Shown here in pieces: positions 1-8,091 of a stretch of 64,000 bases of DNA. A model generated the notes under the pieces. The model made no database searches, was not told where the DNA came from, and worked only from the letters and a program-made list of their open reading frames with translations. The DNA comes from Anaerolineales bacterium (GTDB lineage: Bacteria; Chloroflexota; Anaerolineae; Anaerolineales; UBA11858), in the NCBI GenBank assembly GCA_028278545.1, contig JANQED010000128.1:1-64000 (forward strand). Direction: 5' to 3'. A program made the translations under genes and the position numbers. Every line of letters starts with the position of its first letter. Positions within the stretch are counted from its first letter, which is position 1.

Positions 1-360
1 CCCGGCGTGGACCTGGAAGGTGTCAGGGGGATCACCACCGAGGAGGCGTGTCTTGAGGACGGCTTTGGCTTCGACGCCGGAGCCGCCGGCGACGGTGGCA
101 TTGATGACCTCGACCTCGGGGTACATCTCATTGTAGACAGCGATGAGCGCTTCCAGAGCAGGGCCTTCGTCACCTGCCCACCAGGAGTAGATCTCTAGCT
201 GACTGCCCGCGGCGACCTCTTCTTCTGGGGCTTCCTCGGCCATCGCCTCTTCAGCAGCAGGTTCTTCGGCAGCTTCTTCTGCCGGGGTGCAGCCCGCCAG
301 AACCAGTGCAGCTAACAAGGTGATTGCAAGTAAGCTATACCACAATTTATTTTTCGGCAT
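1..360 (-). CDS. ABC sugar substrate-binding lipoprotein, N-terminal part
   Basis: This gene runs off the left edge, so only the first 120 codons are seen. The protein starts with a basic and hydrophobic signal peptide ending in the lipobox LAGC, with lipidated Cys24. An Ala/Glu-rich linker follows, and then the beginning of a family 1 extracellular solute-binding fold ([19 protein letters not shown]). The family captures sugars outside the membrane for an ABC importer. The ATG at 360 is preceded by a good GGAGAA ribosome site. The rest of the gene and any partner permeases lie outside the window, so the substrate is unknown. It is a different protein from the binding protein at 9885-11252. 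Confidence 0.88.
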   Translation of the reverse strand, partial: MPKNKLWYSLLAITLLAALVLAGCTPAEEAAEEPAAEEAMAEEAPEEEVAAGSQLEIYSWWAGDEGPALEALIAVYNEMYPEVEVINATVAGGSGVEAKAVLKTRLLGGDPPDTFQVHAG

Positions 361-738
361 TTTCTTCTCCTTGAAGTAAGTTGACTAAAATTCTTCCTCG
401 AATGATAAATGGGTGTTTGCATTTTGTATTCGAACTTTTCACCTCCTTCGATTACGGGTACTCTTCAGATACCTTAGCAGATTTATTACGACAAGGGATT
501 TTCCATCAGGGATGATGAACTAAGGTAAAATCAATTTTGCGGTCAACTGTGTTTTTGTGACCGCCAGGGTTATGAAAACACATGATAACCCGTTAACAAA
601 TCGTTAAAGTCTATTATACGAACATGGAGAAAGCAACTCAACTGGTTTTTGGACATCCTGCGGACATCACGCGGCCAAATGGTTGCGCTCCTCCGAGAAA
701 CCGCTTGATAGAGCACTGATTTGTCTTCAAATTGCTAA
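361..738. other. Intergenic region with two adjacent inverted repeats
   Basis: This divergent spacer separates the binding-protein gene (left, minus strand) from the response-regulator gene (right, plus strand). It holds two consecutive inverted repeats, GCGGTCA/TGACCGC at 539-564 and GGGTTAT/ATAACCC at 567-591. Each has 7-bp arms and an 11-12 nt spacer, and neither has a T-tract. They could be operator sites for either divergent gene. I see no RNA gene or convincing ORF here. Confidence 0.5.
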
Positions 739-1941
739 ATGATCATGGATCAAAGAGAGTTCAAGAGCCTTTTCAGGGATTTGATCGCCCATCTTTACGA
801 CTATACTGTATTAGAGACCCATCCCCTGATCACGGTGGTCTCGCCGCCGCCTGATTTCCGCGGCAGTCGCGGGGAATATATGCGCAAGTTGATACTCGAG
901 GATATCGAGCGTTTCAAACCTGCCGGAGAAGAGTCCCTGCACGACGTGAATTGGCGGCCGTACCATATTTTACGCAAACGTTATGTAGAGGGAGCGGGCC
1001 TACCGGAGATATCACAGGCTTTGTCGCTTAGTGAACGGCAGATTCGACGGGACAACAGCCGGGCGCTTCAGGCCTTGTCTGGCCGTATCTGGGATCAATT
1101 GGTAGCCGGAGATGTCCTCGAAGGGGGTCAAGCGTTTGACTCTGAAGCAGATCAGCAGGCATTTGATTCAAGCCTGGAGATCCTGGACCTCAACGGCATC
1201 ATCATGGGCATTGAAGGGGTTCTGGAGAAGCGCATCGGCATGGATGGCTATTCTCTGAGGTTGACATTGGATCCCAACCCCATCCTGGTGATGTCAGACC
1301 GTATCGTCATCCGGCAAATACTCATCGGTCTGGTGGGTTATTTGATGAATTTTCCCTGTGAAGGTGATATGCACCTGCAGACTGAAAAGATGAATGGGAA
1401 AGCCCAGGTGGTCATTCGCTGCTCGCTGTCCGGCCCCTGGAGCCAGGCTGAAGAGAGCGATCATGCCGAACTGTTAGAGTCTGCCAGGTATTGGAGCCGG
1501 CAAATGAAGGGTGCTATCCAGATTTCTCTGCCGCCGGAAGGGGAGTCTGGGAAGATCGAACTGGTATTCTGCCTGCCGTTGGCTGACCAATCCATCATTT
1601 TGGTGGTTGACGATCAAAAACCCACCCAGCAGATGTTCCGTCGTTTCTTGAGCCGTTCACTGTACCAGGTGGTTGGGATCACCGATCCGGGCGAGGTGCT
1701 GGCGCTTGCCCGTCAGCTCAAACCCAAGTTGATCACGCTGGATGTGATGATGCCCAAAGTGGATGGCTGGGAGATTCTCCAGGCACTGAAAATGGATTTG
1801 ACCACCAGGGATATCCCCATTCTGGTGTGTTCGGCCTGGGAGGAGCCTGAACTGGCCCAATCATTGGGAGCAGCCGGATTCTTGAAGAAGCCGGTCAGGC
1901 AGCGTGATCTGCTTGCTGAGCTTGAGCGGCTGAATTTGTAG
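739..1941 (+). CDS. Response-regulator protein with N-terminal HTH and degenerate ATPase-like middle
   Basis: The 400-residue protein has three visible parts. Residues about 55-115 contain a sigma-region-4-like helix-turn-helix (LPEISQALSLSERQIRRDN). Residues about 150-280 resemble a degraded histidine-kinase ATPase domain (SDRIVIRQILIGLVGYLM) without a clear glycine-rich lid. Residues 287-400 form a receiver domain with acidic pair Asp291-Asp292, phospho-acceptor Asp335 (LDVMMP), Ser365 and Lys384. It probably takes part in phosphorelay signalling with the hybrid kinase whose gene overlaps it tail to tail. The order HTH, ATPase-like, receiver is unusual, because most response regulators carry the receiver first. 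The start may be ATG 739 or ATG 745; neither has a clear ribosome site. Confidence 0.8.
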   Translation: MIMDQREFKSLFRDLIAHLYDYTVLETHPLITVVSPPPDFRGSRGEYMRKLILEDIERFKPAGEESLHDVNWRPYHILRKRYVEGAGLPEISQALSLSERQIRRDNSRALQALSGRIWDQLVAGDVLEGGQAFDSEADQQAFDSSLEILDLNGIIMGIEGVLEKRIGMDGYSLRLTLDPNPILVMSDRIVIRQILIGLVGYLMNFPCEGDMHLQTEKMNGKAQVVIRCSLSGPWSQAEESDHAELLESARYWSRQMKGAIQISLPPEGESGKIELVFCLPLADQSIILVVDDQKPTQQMFRRFLSRSLYQVVGITDPGEVLALARQLKPKLITLDVMMPKVDGWEILQALKMDLTTRDIPILVCSAWEEPELAQSLGAAGFLKKPVRQRDLLAELERLNL

Positions 1942-4147
1942 CCCGGGGGTAGATCGGTTTCACGTTTTCCAGAATGGCGTTGAGTACTGCGCCCATCTCT
2001 TGCTTGGAGAAGGGTCGTCTCATCATAACATCGAATACCTGTCTCCCATTGGTATACAGGATTTGGGGGAAGTCCATCGCCGAGATGATGATCACGGGAA
2101 CCCCATTGATACTCTGATCACTTTGCAGCTCTGCCAAGACTTCCCAGCCGTTGATGTCGGGCAGGTCCAGGTCCAGCAGGACAGCATCCACCGCTTTGTC
2201 TCTTAAGTGGTCGAGGGCCTGTTGACCTGTATAGGCGGTCAGGAATTGGAATTCCGCGGGAAATTCTTCTAAGTTATCGGCGGCCTTGAGCGATTTGGTG
2301 ACGAAACGCACCATGGCCGGGTCATCATCGACCACCAAAACGCGAGAGACTTCCTTCCCCAGGCGCTGCACAGCCTGGATCAGGTCACCCCGGTCAACCG
2401 GCTTGACCAGGTAATCATGCACGTTTTCAGGCAGAGACTGGAAGCCGTCCAACATGCCGGGCAGGAAAATGCCGATCACGGGCAGGTCGTAAGGCAGGTC
2501 ACGTAAGCGCAGCCTGCCCTCCAGCGAGATCGATTTATCGACGAAGATCGCCTGGGGATAGTATTTCACTACACATTCGGGCAGTTCGTCGATCTCCTCC
2601 ACGGTGATGATTTTGAAGGTGTCCAGGCTTTGCTGAACGACTCGCCCCGTCAGAGAGTCAGCCGCAACCAGCAGAGCCAGGGGCTGCTCCTCGCCCGACA
2701 TATACCGGGGCAGTCTTTGCCAGCCTTGATGTTCGACGATCAGCTCCATTTCCTGGGTGGCATCCAAAACCGGGATCGTGAAATAGAATCGCGAGCCTTT
2801 GCCGAGGTCGCTTTCGAGCCACATTTCGCCGCCGTGCAGTTCGATGAAGCGCTGGCTGATGGCTAGGCCCAAGCCGGTCCCCTCCCGGCGGCGCCAGGAA
2901 TCTTGTCCGACCTGACGGAACGCTTCGAAGACTTTGGGGATATCTTCCTCCGCGATGCCCGTTCCGGTATCTTCTACTTCTATGAGCAGGAAATCGCCTT
3001 TTTTCTCCACGCTTACCATGACCCCGCCTTCTTCGGTAAAGCGCAAACCGTTGTTCACCAGATTCAGCAGCACCTGCCTGATGCGCGTTGCATCGACAAA
3101 AATCAGAGGCAAATTGGCTTCACATTTCGTTTTCAACCACAGTCCCTTTTGAGCAAAAGCGGGCTCCGCCATTTTTTTGGCTTCCTCGACAAGCTCTTGA
3201 ATGGATGCCTGATCCCGGTAGATGGTCATCTGTTGGGCGTCTATTTGCCCCATATCCAGGATGTCATCGATCAGGCTCATGAGATGGGTGCTGCTGCGAT
3301 AGATCTCTTGCACGTCCTCGAATAGCCCCGGAGGCCACTTTTTGATGTTGGCGTAGGTTTCGGGCGAATTTGCCATCAGGTCGCTGAAACCCAGAATAAA
3401 ATTCAACGGGCTGCGCAGTTCGTGACTGACGGCCAGGATGAAGCGATCCCGGTCTTCACGCGCTTCTTCCGCCTTTGTGCGGGCAAACTGGAGCATCTGG
3501 TTCAGCCTTTCTAATTGGTAATTGGTCTGGTTGCGCTCCTTCAACATCCGGCTGATTTCCGCTCGACGGTCCCGGGTTTCATCGAGCAGTTCGCGCGCCC
3601 TGTGATAGTGGTAAGAAGAAGACGATAAGGCAGACAGCAAATTGTTGGATAGTCCCCAGCCAAAAAAGCCGGTGAACAGGCTCCCTAGGATGATGCCCAC
3701 TGCGTAACCGGAATCTAAAGGGGGTAGAAAAGCTGTTCTTTGGATGGTCAAGATCAAAATGATGATCAGCCCTTCCACCACGATCGTGCCCCATCGCCCG
3801 ACGGTTGCCGTGGCGATGAGAGGCAGGAAGGTAAGCATCAGGGTGATTTCAGGGCGATGGTAGAGGTGATAGGCCAGCAGGATGACAAATGCCAACCCGA
3901 CTTGCCAGATCAATTGAGCAAATAAATAGCTGTGCTCCACTAATCTGATGGTCGCGACAATCAGAACAACTACGGAGATAGAAACCAGCCATATCGTCGA
4001 GTTGAACGTTCTAGGCCAGGCTAAGGTGGCGACAAAATGCCATAACATATACAGCACGCCCGTCGTGAAAATGATATTGCGAGAGGTGGTTTGCAATAAA
4101 TCGCGAGTTTCTGAGCCCCTTGCCAGGGTATTTTTTAGCCAATCCAT
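1895..4147 (-). CDS. Hybrid sensor histidine kinase with two receiver domains
   Basis: This is a 750-residue membrane kinase. About six hydrophobic segments span residues 25-170, followed by a coiled coil (180-235), a HisKA domain with phospho-acceptor His242 (SHELRSP), and an ATPase domain ending in GTGLGLAIS. A first receiver-like domain is degenerate and lacks the normal acidic pair. The last receiver is canonical, with VVDDD and phospho-acceptor LLDLDLP. I chose ATG 4147 because GGAG lies 8 nt upstream; a longer frame to 4315 runs into a dispersed repeat and has no signal for translation. The gene ends inside the 3' end of the convergent response-regulator gene with a 47-nt overlap. The signal sensed is not evident. 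Confidence 0.9.
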   Translation of the reverse strand: MDWLKNTLARGSETRDLLQTTSRNIIFTTGVLYMLWHFVATLAWPRTFNSTIWLVSISVVVLIVATIRLVEHSYLFAQLIWQVGLAFVILLAYHLYHRPEITLMLTFLPLIATATVGRWGTIVVEGLIIILILTIQRTAFLPPLDSGYAVGIILGSLFTGFFGWGLSNNLLSALSSSSYHYHRARELLDETRDRRAEISRMLKERNQTNYQLERLNQMLQFARTKAEEAREDRDRFILAVSHELRSPLNFILGFSDLMANSPETYANIKKWPPGLFEDVQEIYRSSTHLMSLIDDILDMGQIDAQQMTIYRDQASIQELVEEAKKMAEPAFAQKGLWLKTKCEANLPLIFVDATRIRQVLLNLVNNGLRFTEEGGVMVSVEKKGDFLLIEVEDTGTGIAEEDIPKVFEAFRQVGQDSWRRREGTGLGLAISQRFIELHGGEMWLESDLGKGSRFYFTIPVLDATQEMELIVEHQGWQRLPRYMSGEEQPLALLVAADSLTGRVVQQSLDTFKIITVEEIDELPECVVKYYPQAIFVDKSISLEGRLRLRDLPYDLPVIGIFLPGMLDGFQSLPENVHDYLVKPVDRGDLIQAVQRLGKEVSRVLVVDDDPAMVRFVTKSLKAADNLEEFPAEFQFLTAYTGQQALDHLRDKAVDAVLLDLDLPDINGWEVLAELQSDQSINGVPVIIISAMDFPQILYTNGRQVFDVMMRRPFSKQEMGAVLNAILENVKPIYPRATNSAAQAQQADHAA

Positions 4148-4199
4148 CTTCAATACTCCATTCTGAGCCGGTTCCACCAATTGTACATGAAAGCGCCCG

Positions 4200-4248
4200 A
4201 AAGAAAACAGGCTGTGAGCGGTGCTCTGCACCAACTCGCAGCCTGTTT
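4200..4248 (-). terminator. Long hairpin with U-rich tail upstream of the kinase
   Basis: Read on the minus strand, AAACAGGCTG pairs perfectly with CAGCCTGTTT. Inside the loop GAG/CTC and GGTGC/GCACC pair further, giving a long stem with a small apex. It is followed by TTTTCTTTC. It fits an intrinsic terminator for the sugar operon, or an attenuator about 60 nt before the kinase start. Confidence 0.6.
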
Positions 4249-4292
4249 CTTCGCTCTGGGTCAGCAGCCCAACTACGTTGGGCGAGTCTGGG

Positions 4293-4405
4293 AAGCGCGT
4301 TGTGATTAGAATCACTATGGAATTGTGAGAATTGTTAGGATATCGCAGTAGAGACGCTCCACCGGAGCGTCTCTACAAAAGAAGTCTATTTTAGGTATTC
4401 ATCCA
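4293..4405 (-). repeat. 113-bp dispersed repeat, copy 1
   Basis: This is about 94% identical (7 differences, no indels by eye) to 12429-12541. Its core at 4348-4376 is a perfect 13-bp palindrome arm pair (GTAGAGACGCTCC / GGAGCGTCTCTAC) with a 3-nt loop. On the minus strand its first bases read as the codons D-E-Y-L-K-stop, matching the last codons of the S9 peptidase in copy 2. This suggests a duplicated gene end or a small mobile palindromic element. Confidence 0.8.
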
Positions 4406-4475
4406 ATGGTGGCGAATACCACGAATGATATGAATACGTCCAATTGTATTCGCGCCATTCGAACTTATTCGCGAT

Positions 4476-6002
4476 CTATTTTTTGCGTTCGAAATTCTTG
4501 CCCGTGGCTAATTCGACACACTTATAGGCACCATCGTAAATGCCGATGCTCTTATTCTTGACGATGCAGTCACAGTACATCTCCAGGAGATCGCTTTCGT
4601 GGGTGAGCAGGTCGATGGCTTGCAGCGTTTCGGGAATAGTGCGAACTTCAACAGTGCCATCACCCAGCTCTGACCCGCGGATCGCCCCCCACATCTCGTG
4701 ACCGCCGACGCGTTCGTTGAAGATCTTAGGGATGGGGTAGAAGGCCAGTTCGCTGGGCTTGGTGATCAGCACATCTACTACTCGCATCAAATAGTTGGAA
4801 GCGTATACGGCGTGGAAGGTGTTGTCGAACAAGAAAACGTGCACTCCCCCGGCTGACCCTTCGCGAATGGAGTCAGCAAAGGTTCGAGTATCTTCCCAGG
4901 AGAAATGAGTTTGAATGAGATCGCTGTGATCAGTTAATTCCGCTTCCAGCCAGTCCCAGTTGTCCTTATGGTCCCCCAGGTTTACGAATAGAGTGACGTT
5001 GTCCTGCTTGACCAGGGGGATGCAGTGCTCGATCATGGCTTTGAAAAGCTCCCGCTGCGCGCCGGCGCCGCCCATGGTGATCAGGAATCTGCGCGGCGCG
5101 TTATCCCGCATGCGTTTCAGCCGCGCATCGCAATCGACTTCGATGTTGTCTACCAGTTCATGATCGATGTGATGGCCGACGTAGTACAACTCGTCCGGCC
5201 TGACTGGGTTCATAACCTTGCCTTTGTCGTCGAAGCCGCGCATCACTCTGAAGCCGTAATACCCGGATGGGGATTGTACCCCGTGCTTGGCCCCCTCTGT
5301 GAGTTGGAAGGCCATGGGCCAGTTGTCGAACATCATGTCAACCACATTGGTCATCCCGGCGGCTACAGCACCCATGCAGTTCCACATGTGTGAGGTGAGC
5401 ACAGGAATATCTTGTGGCAATGCTTCGTGCAGGTTTCTGAAAAGCTCACTCATCTTGTAATCTTTTACATTGGTCTTTAAGAAGCGCCACGGCCAACCCA
5501 CGATCCAGGCGTTCAGGAAAGCGTTCAAACCGGGCAGTGTGCGGTTCCCAGTGGTGACTGACTCCCAAACGTGTTCATTGAAAAACTCGTTGCGCTGCGA
5601 AATGCGGGAAAAACGGCTGTACCAGGTGTTGCACCAGTTGATCACATCGGTGGTGATGCCGGGGATGGACAGCAAGTCCAACCACAAGGGGGTAAAGCCC
5701 ATTGCCCTGGCCGCCGAGGCTCCTGCCATGGCAATGCGGTAGTGTCCAAATCCCATACGGATGGTGCTGATCACCACGGAACCCTCTTTCGCGATCGGCT
5801 CTCCATGGTCTTGGCGCAAAATATCCTTTAGCCCAAAGATATCTCCTCCGTAGGGGTTGTCTTCCAGTGATAGGGTGTATTTTTCGTTAGGGTCATAGTT
5901 GAACTTCTTGGCGAGCATGTTTCCCCATCTGATAGCCTTGCGGGATTGTGCTTTATTGAGTTTGTTGCCATAAACGATAAACTGGCCGTCTTCCATTTTC
6001 AT
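4476..6002 (-). CDS. GT-B-like (MGDG synthase/MurG-like) glycosyltransferase, unknown acceptor
   Basis: The 508-residue soluble protein is not one I can name. An N-terminal nucleotide-binding-like segment, STIRMGFGHYRIAMAG near residue 80, resembles the glycine-rich acceptor loop of MurG and galactolipid synthases. Near the C-terminus, VDVLITKPSELAFYPIPK followed by a G-G-H-E segment resembles the donor-sugar site of GT28 enzymes (D-x-x-I-T-K-P ... P ... G-x-E). It is the last gene of the galactosidase operon, 4 nt after that stop codon. I take ATG 6002 as the start, because the longer frame to 6053 lies inside the galactosidase gene. A role in building or breaking a galactose-containing glycan or glycolipid is an inference from context. 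Confidence 0.55.
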   Translation of the reverse strand: MKMEDGQFIVYGNKLNKAQSRKAIRWGNMLAKKFNYDPNEKYTLSLEDNPYGGDIFGLKDILRQDHGEPIAKEGSVVISTIRMGFGHYRIAMAGASAARAMGFTPLWLDLLSIPGITTDVINWCNTWYSRFSRISQRNEFFNEHVWESVTTGNRTLPGLNAFLNAWIVGWPWRFLKTNVKDYKMSELFRNLHEALPQDIPVLTSHMWNCMGAVAAGMTNVVDMMFDNWPMAFQLTEGAKHGVQSPSGYYGFRVMRGFDDKGKVMNPVRPDELYYVGHHIDHELVDNIEVDCDARLKRMRDNAPRRFLITMGGAGAQRELFKAMIEHCIPLVKQDNVTLFVNLGDHKDNWDWLEAELTDHSDLIQTHFSWEDTRTFADSIREGSAGGVHVFLFDNTFHAVYASNYLMRVVDVLITKPSELAFYPIPKIFNERVGGHEMWGAIRGSELGDGTVEVRTIPETLQAIDLLTHESDLLEMYCDCIVKNKSIGIYDGAYKCVELATGKNFERKK

Positions 6003-6006
6003 AATA

Positions 6007-7995
6007 TCACTCTGTAAAGAAGAATAGATCGCGCCCTGCAACCTGGATTTCATTTCCTCGAATGCTGGTCTTCAAGGGTTGGTCAGTAAAGTTGAATACA
6101 AGGGTGGCATCCCCTCGTTCAATAGCGATCATGCCCGAAGGGAGTTCTTCGAGAATGTCAATTTTGTGCCAGGAAGTAAGATGCTTGACAAAGGCGATTG
6201 CCTGATCGAGAGAAGGGTAAAATCCAAAATAATAGATTTGCCCATTCCCGATTTGCTTTTGAGTGATGGCAGCTTTACCTTGGAATGGTTCAGTTTCATA
6301 GGAGGCCAATACATTGGTGCCCGAATCTGGGTTTAGTGCTTCTGCCCAGAATGTGACCTCGCTACTGGTATTCAAAATCTCGCTCTGGAGAGGATAGCTG
6401 ACTCCCGAGGGTAGGGGATGCCATTGAGCGACCGTTGCCCCCACGAGCCCTTTGAAGACACCGGGAAGGGGCAGATCAGTGACTACGTTCGTGCTGGTCT
6501 TGAACCCTGAGCGGATTCCCAGCATCACAGTTCCACCCTGTTCAGCAAAATCATGCAGCCTTTGCGCAAGTTTTTCAGATCCGAGATGAGCAGTTGGTGC
6601 AAGCAGGATCGTGTATTCGCTCCAATCTGCTTCGCGAGAAACCAAATCCACATTTAGTCCCAGTTTCTGACAAGCCCTGAAAAAGACGAATAGATAGCGG
6701 AGGTAGTCGAACCCCTCTCGGTGGGGCTGGTGATCGATGGCCCAGAGATCGTTGTAATCCATCAGCATAGCAATCGGTGCTTTGAGCGGTTCTTCGCTAA
6801 TTTTCTCCATCAGCTCTCGTTCAGATTTCATAGAGAGAAGGTCATGATAACCAACATCGGGACTGCCATCATGCTTCCGCAACCCCGAGTGGTGCTGCTC
6901 CAACCCAAAGCGCGAAGCCCTCCAGCGAAAATAGACCACTGCCTCTGCTCCTGACGCTAAAGCCTGCCAGGTCCACAGACGCAGCGCGCCGGGACGAACA
7001 CCGGTATTGGTGTGGCTCCAATTGACCATCCCGGTCTGATGTTCCATGATCCAGAAAGGGGCCTGCTTTAACCCTCGCGTCATACTGTGGAAAAAACCTG
7101 TGATCATGGGGTCGCCAAGATCGTGGGAATATTTCGGACGGCTTTCTCCAGGGAAATAGCGATCATCGCCCCCCATCTCGGCATATCCCGTGGGGTAGGA
7201 GTCCCAGGAGATGAAATCCAGGTTTTCGGCCAGGTCGTAGTAGTCGATATCGGTAAGGTTGCCGATAATGTTATGGGTGATGAATTGGCGTTTGGCGATT
7301 AGATTTTTGAGATTGGATATTTGAATGTCTTGGTATGCTACCCAAGAGTCCGAGAAAAATCGATGATAATCGAGCACATGACTGGGGTTGGGTTCGGCGA
7401 CGGTCAGGTTTGGGGGTTCGATCTGTTCCCACTCATTGTAGACCTGGCTCCAGAAGGCCGTTCCCCAGGCATCGTTGAGAGCTTCCAGGGTTTTGTATTT
7501 TTCTTCTAACCAGCCGCGGAATTTCGCGGCGCAGACATCGCAGTAGCAGCGCGGGATATAGCAGGCGAATTCATTGTCGATTTGCCAGCCAATGACCGAG
7601 GGATGATTCCCATACCGTTCCGCCATAGCACGGACGATCTTCTCAGTATGATGCTGAAAGGCAGGGTTGTTGGGGCAGTAATGCCGCCGAGAGCCGAATC
7701 GCAGCCTGCGACCCTTTTCATCGACCGGGAGAATGTCTGGGTGAGATTGAATGAGCCAGGCTGGGGGTGCGGCAGTGGGTGTGCAAAGCACAATCTGGTG
7801 ACCTTCATCTACCAGTACCTGGATTGCGTCATCCAACCAGGCCCAATCGTAGTCTCCCTGGCTGGGTTCCATCAATGCCCAGGCAAACTCGGCGATGCGT
7901 ACAATGGAGATTCCCGCTTCGCGCATTTGTTGCGCATCGATGGGCCAGCGTTCACGAAGCCAATGTTCAGGGTAGTAGCAGACTCCAAGTTTCAT
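6007..7995 (-). CDS. GH42 beta-galactosidase
   Basis: The 662-residue protein hydrolyses terminal beta-galactosides. The TIM-barrel starts immediately (KLGVCYYPEHW), the acid/base is Glu142 in WQIDNEF, and the nucleophile is Glu318 in FWIMEHQTG. Cys107, Cys150, Cys152 and Cys155 match the four-cysteine zinc site of the thermophile-type GH42 enzymes. The middle carries the trimerisation domain, and a small beta domain ends the chain. No signal peptide is present, so it acts in the cytoplasm on imported oligosaccharides. It sits downstream of the sugar ABC permeases and probably processes what they import. The length is normal for the family. Confidence 0.95.
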   Translation of the reverse strand: MKLGVCYYPEHWLRERWPIDAQQMREAGISIVRIAEFAWALMEPSQGDYDWAWLDDAIQVLVDEGHQIVLCTPTAAPPAWLIQSHPDILPVDEKGRRLRFGSRRHYCPNNPAFQHHTEKIVRAMAERYGNHPSVIGWQIDNEFACYIPRCYCDVCAAKFRGWLEEKYKTLEALNDAWGTAFWSQVYNEWEQIEPPNLTVAEPNPSHVLDYHRFFSDSWVAYQDIQISNLKNLIAKRQFITHNIIGNLTDIDYYDLAENLDFISWDSYPTGYAEMGGDDRYFPGESRPKYSHDLGDPMITGFFHSMTRGLKQAPFWIMEHQTGMVNWSHTNTGVRPGALRLWTWQALASGAEAVVYFRWRASRFGLEQHHSGLRKHDGSPDVGYHDLLSMKSERELMEKISEEPLKAPIAMLMDYNDLWAIDHQPHREGFDYLRYLFVFFRACQKLGLNVDLVSREADWSEYTILLAPTAHLGSEKLAQRLHDFAEQGGTVMLGIRSGFKTSTNVVTDLPLPGVFKGLVGATVAQWHPLPSGVSYPLQSEILNTSSEVTFWAEALNPDSGTNVLASYETEPFQGKAAITQKQIGNGQIYYFGFYPSLDQAIAFVKHLTSWHKIDILEELPSGMIAIERGDATLVFNFTDQPLKTSIRGNEIQVAGRDLFFFTE

Positions 7996-8029
7996 AGTTG
8001 TTGTGATGATGAGAGTATCGGATTTTGCT

Positions 8030-8077
8030 AAAAGAAAAGGGTATACAGAATGGTGGCTAGTATACCCTGTATACCCT
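8030..8077 (-). terminator. Possible attenuator between permease and galactosidase genes
   Basis: On the minus strand AGGGTATACA pairs with TGTATACCCT, followed by a TTTTCTTTT tract, as in an intrinsic terminator. The upstream arm is doubled (AGGGTATAC twice in tandem), so a second pairing of the same 3' arm is possible. It could reduce expression of the two distal genes, or be a protein operator. Confidence 0.5.
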
Positions 8078-8091
8078 CAGCAGGTAATTGT

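Larger units (their letters stand above)
4148..4475. other. Spacer with hairpin and dispersed repeat
   Basis: This stretch lies upstream of the hybrid kinase and downstream of the glycosyltransferase-like gene. It contains a strong hairpin (4205-4248) and one copy of the 113-bp repeat (4293-4405). The remaining 70 bases near 4406-4475 are AT-richer and contain short GAATAC/GTATTC inverted arms near 4430-4450. I find no gene in it. Confidence 0.6.
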
